This document shows, piece after piece, positions 32,081 through 34,643 of a stretch of DNA of 34,643 nucleotides; the stretch's first letter is position 1; every line of letters begins with the position of its first letter. A program made the translations under genes and the position numbers. This DNA comes from an uncultured Hungatella sp. (GTDB lineage Bacteria; Bacillota; Clostridia; Lachnospirales; Lachnospiraceae). The notes under the pieces were generated by a model, which had not been told where the DNA came from, ran no database searches, and saw nothing but the letters and a program-made list of their open reading frames with translations. The DNA lies in the NCBI GenBank assembly GCA_947066955.1, contig CAMTAF010000033.1:1-34643 (forward strand), in the 5' to 3' direction.

Positions 32081-32119
32081 GCTCTCAAAAATCTGTCTCA
32101 CTTCCGTGAAACATGCCGT

Positions 32120-32228
32120 TCTTCTCTCATCCAGACTATACTGTCGGTTTTGGAATCGCACCAAATCAACCGTTCTCACGGCTCGCGGACTTTACCGCCG
32201 GTGGAGAATTTCACTCCGCCCTGAAGAT
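32120..32228 (-). promoter_or_regulatory. FMN riboswitch (RFN element)
   Basis: The minus strand carries the RFN core in order: AGGGCGGAGTGAAATTC, CCACCGGCGGTAAAGTCCGCGAG, GATTTGGTGCGATTCC, AAAACCGACAGTATAGTCTG and GATGAGAGAAGAACGG. It lies between the ribU promoter and the terminator, and is expected to sense FMN and shut off riboflavin uptake. Confidence 0.97.
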
Positions 32229-32250
32229 TCATTATGTTTTTACAAAAATC

Positions 32251-32279
32251 AGTATACGCCGAATCCTGAAAAATTGCAA
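32251..32279 (-). promoter_or_regulatory. Promoter of the FMN riboswitch-ribU unit
   Basis: Minus strand: TTGCAA (32274-32279), 17 bp, TATACT (32251-32256), placing the transcript start about 16 nt before the riboswitch. It begins 6 nt from the metY stop codon. Confidence 0.83.
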
Positions 32280-32284
32280 GGGTT

Positions 32285-33562
32285 TTATTCCAAAGCCTGG
32301 CGGATGTCCTCGATAATGTCCTCCGCCCCTTCGATTCCCACGCTCAGCCGGATCAGGGAGGGATCTACTCCCGCCTCGATGAGCTGTTTGTCGTTCAACT
32401 GGCGGTGGGTGTGGCTGGCCGGGTGGAGCACCGATGTTCGGGCATCTGCCACATGGGTCACAATGGCAGCCAGCTTTAAGCGGTCCATGAACTTGGCAGC
32501 CGCCTCCCTTCCCCCTTTCAGTCCAAAGGAGATGACGCCGCAGGTTCCGCCCGGCATGTATTTCCTGGCCAGGTCATAGTACCTGTCCCCCTCAAGACCA
32601 GGATACTTGATCCAGGCCACGTCCTCCCTGGATTTTAAATAGCGGGCAACCTTTAAGGCATTTTCACAGTGCCGGGGCATCCGCAGGTGCAGAGTCTCCA
32701 GCCCCACATTTAAAAGAAACGCGTTCTGAGGGGACTGGATGGATCCCATATCCCTCATAAGCTGGGCCGTCGCCTTTGTGATGTAGGCCCCTTTCCCGAA
32801 CTTCTCTGTGTAAACCACCCCGTGGTAGGACTCATCTGGCGTGGTCAGGCCAGGGAATTTGTCTCTGTGGGCCTCCCAGTCAAAATTGCCGCTGTCCACA
32901 ATGCAGCCTCCCACCGCCATGGCATGTCCGTCCATGTACTTGGTTGTGGAGTGGGTCACAATGTCCGCTCCCCACTCAATGGGCCTGCAGTTGATGGGTG
33001 TGGCAAAGGTATTGTCCACAATAAGAGGAACCCCGTGGCTGTGGGCAAGGCGGGCAAATTTCTCTAAATCCAGCACCACAAGGGCCGGGTTTGCTATGGT
33101 CTCCCCGAACACTGCCCTGGTGTTGTCCCGAAAAGCCTTCTCCAGCTCCTCCTCCGGCGCGTCCGGGTCCACCAAAGTGCACTGGATCCCAAACCTTTTC
33201 AGGGTCACGGTAAACAAGTTGGAAGTTCCCCCGTAGATGGTGGCCGCGCTGACCACATGGTCCCCGGCGGAACAGATGTTTAAGATGGCGTACATGTTGG
33301 CCGCCTGTCCCGAGGAAGTGAGCATGGCCGCGGCCCCTCCCTCCAGCCTGCAGATCTTGTCCGCCACCGCGTCATTGGTGGGGTTGGCCAGCCTGGTATA
33401 AAAGTAGCCGTTCTCCTCTAAATCAAAGAGACGTCCCATCTGCTCGCTGGTCTCATATTTGAAAGTGGTGCTCTGGTAAATGGGCAGAACCCTGGGTTCC
33501 CCGTTCTTCGGCTGCCATCCGCCCTGTATACAGATAGTGTCAAGTGACTGTTTCGCGCTCAT
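32285..33562 (-). CDS. metY: O-acetylhomoserine sulfhydrylase (MetY)
   Basis: 425 residues, typical of MetY and longer than cystathionine gamma-synthase (about 380). A PLP enzyme that makes homocysteine from O-acetylhomoserine and sulfide. Lys208 in HSTTKYMDGH is the Schiff-base lysine; Asp183 in VDNTFATP contacts the PLP ring; YFYTRLANPTN and GLETLHLRMPRHCENA are family blocks. The HPASHTHRQLN C-terminal motif fits O-acetylhomoserine users. GGAGG 7 nt before the ATG and its own promoter; no S-box (SAM-I) or T-box leader was seen, so methionine control, if present, works some other way. Confidence 0.95.
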   Translation of the reverse strand: MSAKQSLDTICIQGGWQPKNGEPRVLPIYQSTTFKYETSEQMGRLFDLEENGYFYTRLANPTNDAVADKICRLEGGAAAMLTSSGQAANMYAILNICSAGDHVVSAATIYGGTSNLFTVTLKRFGIQCTLVDPDAPEEELEKAFRDNTRAVFGETIANPALVVLDLEKFARLAHSHGVPLIVDNTFATPINCRPIEWGADIVTHSTTKYMDGHAMAVGGCIVDSGNFDWEAHRDKFPGLTTPDESYHGVVYTEKFGKGAYITKATAQLMRDMGSIQSPQNAFLLNVGLETLHLRMPRHCENALKVARYLKSREDVAWIKYPGLEGDRYYDLARKYMPGGTCGVISFGLKGGREAAAKFMDRLKLAAIVTHVADARTSVLHPASHTHRQLNDKQLIEAGVDPSLIRLSVGIEGAEDIIEDIRQALE

Positions 33563-33604
33563 CGCTCATCCTCCTGCTGTTCGATCTGTGGTATTCAGTT
33601 ATCT

Positions 33605-33634
33605 ATTCTACAACAAACCTGCACCGGAAATCAA
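33605..33634 (-). promoter_or_regulatory. Promoter of metY
   Basis: Minus strand: TTGATT (33629-33634), 18 bp, TAGAAT (33605-33610), about 40 bp before the ATG. It lies downstream of a strong terminator, so metY is expressed independently of the LytTR regulator gene. Confidence 0.75.
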
Positions 33635-33652
33635 TCCCCTATTTTAACACGG

Positions 33653-33689
33653 AAAAAAGTCCGGAAAACCCCCGGATTCCGGACTTTTT
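33653..33689 (-). terminator. Intrinsic terminator between the LytTR regulator and metY
   Basis: AAAAAAGTCCGG (33653-33664) pairs with CCGGACTTTTT (33679-33689); on the minus strand CCGGACTTTTTT ends the hairpin with a six-T tail. It lies 165 bp past the response-regulator stop, an unusually long gap, and may end a separate short transcript from that gap. Confidence 0.88.
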
Positions 33690-33801
33690 GCACCTGCCAG
33701 CCAGAGACGCGCCGTATAGAGGACCTCCGGGCGCCTCCACAAAAGCCCTGGCCGATGCCAGACATATATTACCATAAATTTCCTCTCTCCGGGGCATGGA
33801 T

Positions 33802-33831
33802 GTCATAATTCGCGGGTTAGCCGTCATAATT
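33802..33831. promoter_or_regulatory. Paired direct repeat with LytTR-site geometry
   Basis: GTCATAATT at 33802-33810 and again at 33823-33831, identical 9-mers separated by 12 bp (21-bp period, two helical turns). LytTR-domain regulators such as AgrA bind two 9-bp direct repeats with a 12-13 bp gap. The site is 24 bp past the stop codon of a LytTR response-regulator gene. A TAATAT box lies about 30 bp away in the minus direction. Confidence 0.6.
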
Positions 33832-33854
33832 GGGCAGCCTTCTCCTCAGGCCTT

Positions 33855-34544
33855 TTATCCAATGGAAGCCCGGTAAGGGTGGCTGATGGAAAAATATCCT
33901 TTTTCCCCTTCTAAAAACACCCTGTCCCGCCCCTGCCTGGTCACATAGTCCGTGTTGATGATATAAGATTGGTGGATCTGGATAAACTGCCCGGGAAGCC
34001 CGTCTTCTAAAATCTGGGACAGCTTTCCGTAAAATTCATGCACCTCCCGGGCAGTATGGATCTGAATCTTTCTCCCTGAGCTCTGGAAATACCGGATCTC
34101 CTTGTACGCCACCTGGTAAAGAATCCTTCCCTTTCTGTACAAGAAAAATTTGTGCGACTGAAATCCCAGCTTTCTGGCATAATCAGTGAGGCGGTAGATG
34201 TCCTCCCTCAAAAAAGGCTTTTTGAGAAATCCCAGGGGCCGGTTGGGAAACAGAAGCTCCGCGTGGTCCAGGGCGCGGGAGATATACACCAGCTGCACAT
34301 CCTCATCCCCCATGCCCTTGCGGATCTTGTCTCCCACCTGAATCCCGTCCATCCCCTCCATGAGGACATCCAGAAAGATCAGATCATAACGTTTCCCTTC
34401 TTCCATCCGTTCTGCCAGAGAAAAACCATCATAAAAGATCTCCGTCTCCACGGCCACCCGGTTTTCCTCACCGTAAATCTCCAATGCTGCCTCCAGTTCC
34501 CGGCACTGCCGCCTGTTGTCGTCACAAACAGCCATTGACCACAT
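33855..34544 (-). CDS. LytTR-family response regulator
   Basis: 229 residues. The receiver domain (1-115) has the acidic pair Asp8/Asp9 (VCDDN), phospho-acceptor Asp59 (LIFLDVLMEGMDG) and Lys near KKPF; the LytTR DNA-binding domain (about 128-225) has YKEIRYFQSSGRKIQIHT and FIQIHQSYIINTDYV, the characteristic LytTR core. AgrA/ComE-like in architecture, so control of peptide or virulence-type traits is possible but not shown. The ATG at 34544 has AGGAG 8 nt upstream; a GTG three codons earlier is too close to that site. No histidine kinase gene lies beside it within the window, but upstream DNA continues beyond the edge. Confidence 0.92.
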   Translation of the reverse strand: MWSMAVCDDNRRQCRELEAALEIYGEENRVAVETEIFYDGFSLAERMEEGKRYDLIFLDVLMEGMDGIQVGDKIRKGMGDEDVQLVYISRALDHAELLFPNRPLGFLKKPFLREDIYRLTDYARKLGFQSHKFFLYRKGRILYQVAYKEIRYFQSSGRKIQIHTAREVHEFYGKLSQILEDGLPGQFIQIHQSYIINTDYVTRQGRDRVFLEGEKGYFSISHPYRASIG

Positions 34545-34573
34545 CTTCCTCACTCCTCTCTCTGCGTGGTTCT

Positions 34574-34601
34574 ATTCTATACGCTTTTTGGCGTGTTTCA
34601 A
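34574..34601 (-). promoter_or_regulatory. Promoter of the LytTR regulator gene
   Basis: Minus strand: TTGAAA (34596-34601), 16 bp, TAGAAT (34574-34579), about 30 bp before the ATG. The spacer holds a small dyad, ACGC-N6-GCGT. The gene seems to begin its own transcript. Confidence 0.65.
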
Positions 34602-34643
34602 AAACAGTACGTTTTAGTTGACACAACCGCTGTTCCCGAAAAA

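Noticed and set aside
33639-33827. 62-codon minus-strand frame in the LytTR-metY gap as a signal peptide gene
   Set aside because: It reads through the terminator hairpin and lacks a convincing start site and AgrD-like features.
33690-33854. Possible SAM-I riboswitch or T-box ahead of metY
   Set aside because: None of the conserved S-box or T-box core strings was found, and metY has a separate promoter downstream of the terminator.

Overview
The window looks like chromosomal DNA from a moderately GC-rich, anaerobic, Gram-positive Clostridia, probably Lachnospiraceae of the Enterocloster/Clostridium clostridioforme type. This is inferred from strong AGGAGG ribosome sites, sigma-A style promoters, an FMN riboswitch ahead of ribU, an oxygen-independent citrate lyase, AsnA, and lipoproteins with TTT/AAA-rich linkers. 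No rRNA, tRNA, CRISPR array or insertion sequence was recognised. Genes lie mostly on the minus strand.

Layout. 1-5.7 kb is housekeeping: the 5' end of ruvA, a divergent YprB-like exonuclease, a 45-bp minisatellite, a membrane-anchored four-SH3 NlpC/P60 cell-wall hydrolase, a 54-residue protein behind a cytidylate-kinase-like gene, and asnA. 5.7-16 kb is a di/tricarboxylate block: citDEF plus a CitMHS permease with a divergent LysR gene; an aconitase-superfamily hydratase (YbhJ-like) with a second divergent LysR gene; and a two-gene CHR (chromate-family) transporter. The hydratase and CHR promoters carry the same 21-bp motif (17/21 identical) exactly 18 bp upstream of the -35 box, so they probably form one regulon. 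16-17 kb holds an AT-richer Phd/RelE-type toxin-antitoxin pair.

17-24.8 kb holds a large lipoprotein flavin reductase with two FMN-binding domains. Next is a five-gene unit: TrpXYZ-like ABC importer (binding protein, permease, ATPase), a TetR regulator and a two-helix membrane protein. An M19 dipeptidase with a long, branched, GC-rich leader closes the block. 24.8-29.6 kb is a four-gene operon (SLH-type exported protein, HlyD/MacA-like adaptor, MacB-type ATPase and permease) preceded by three perfectly phased 11-bp direct repeats, typical of OmpR-family regulator sites. 29.7-34.6 kb holds cardiolipin synthase, ribU with its FMN riboswitch and terminator, metY, and a LytTR response regulator. 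Just downstream of that regulator is a 9-bp direct repeat with a 12-bp gap (LytTR-site geometry), followed by a possible short terminated transcript.

How the parts fit. The citrate block would import citrate and cleave it to acetate and oxaloacetate. The hydratase/CHR/LysR set probably handles another small carboxylate, substrate unknown. The flavin reductase is an extracytoplasmic electron sink of the fumarate/urocanate-reductase type. The strongest candidates for something undescribed are the hydratase-CHR regulon, the two multi-branched leaders (10136-10223 and 24641-24803), and the LytTR site with its possible small RNA.
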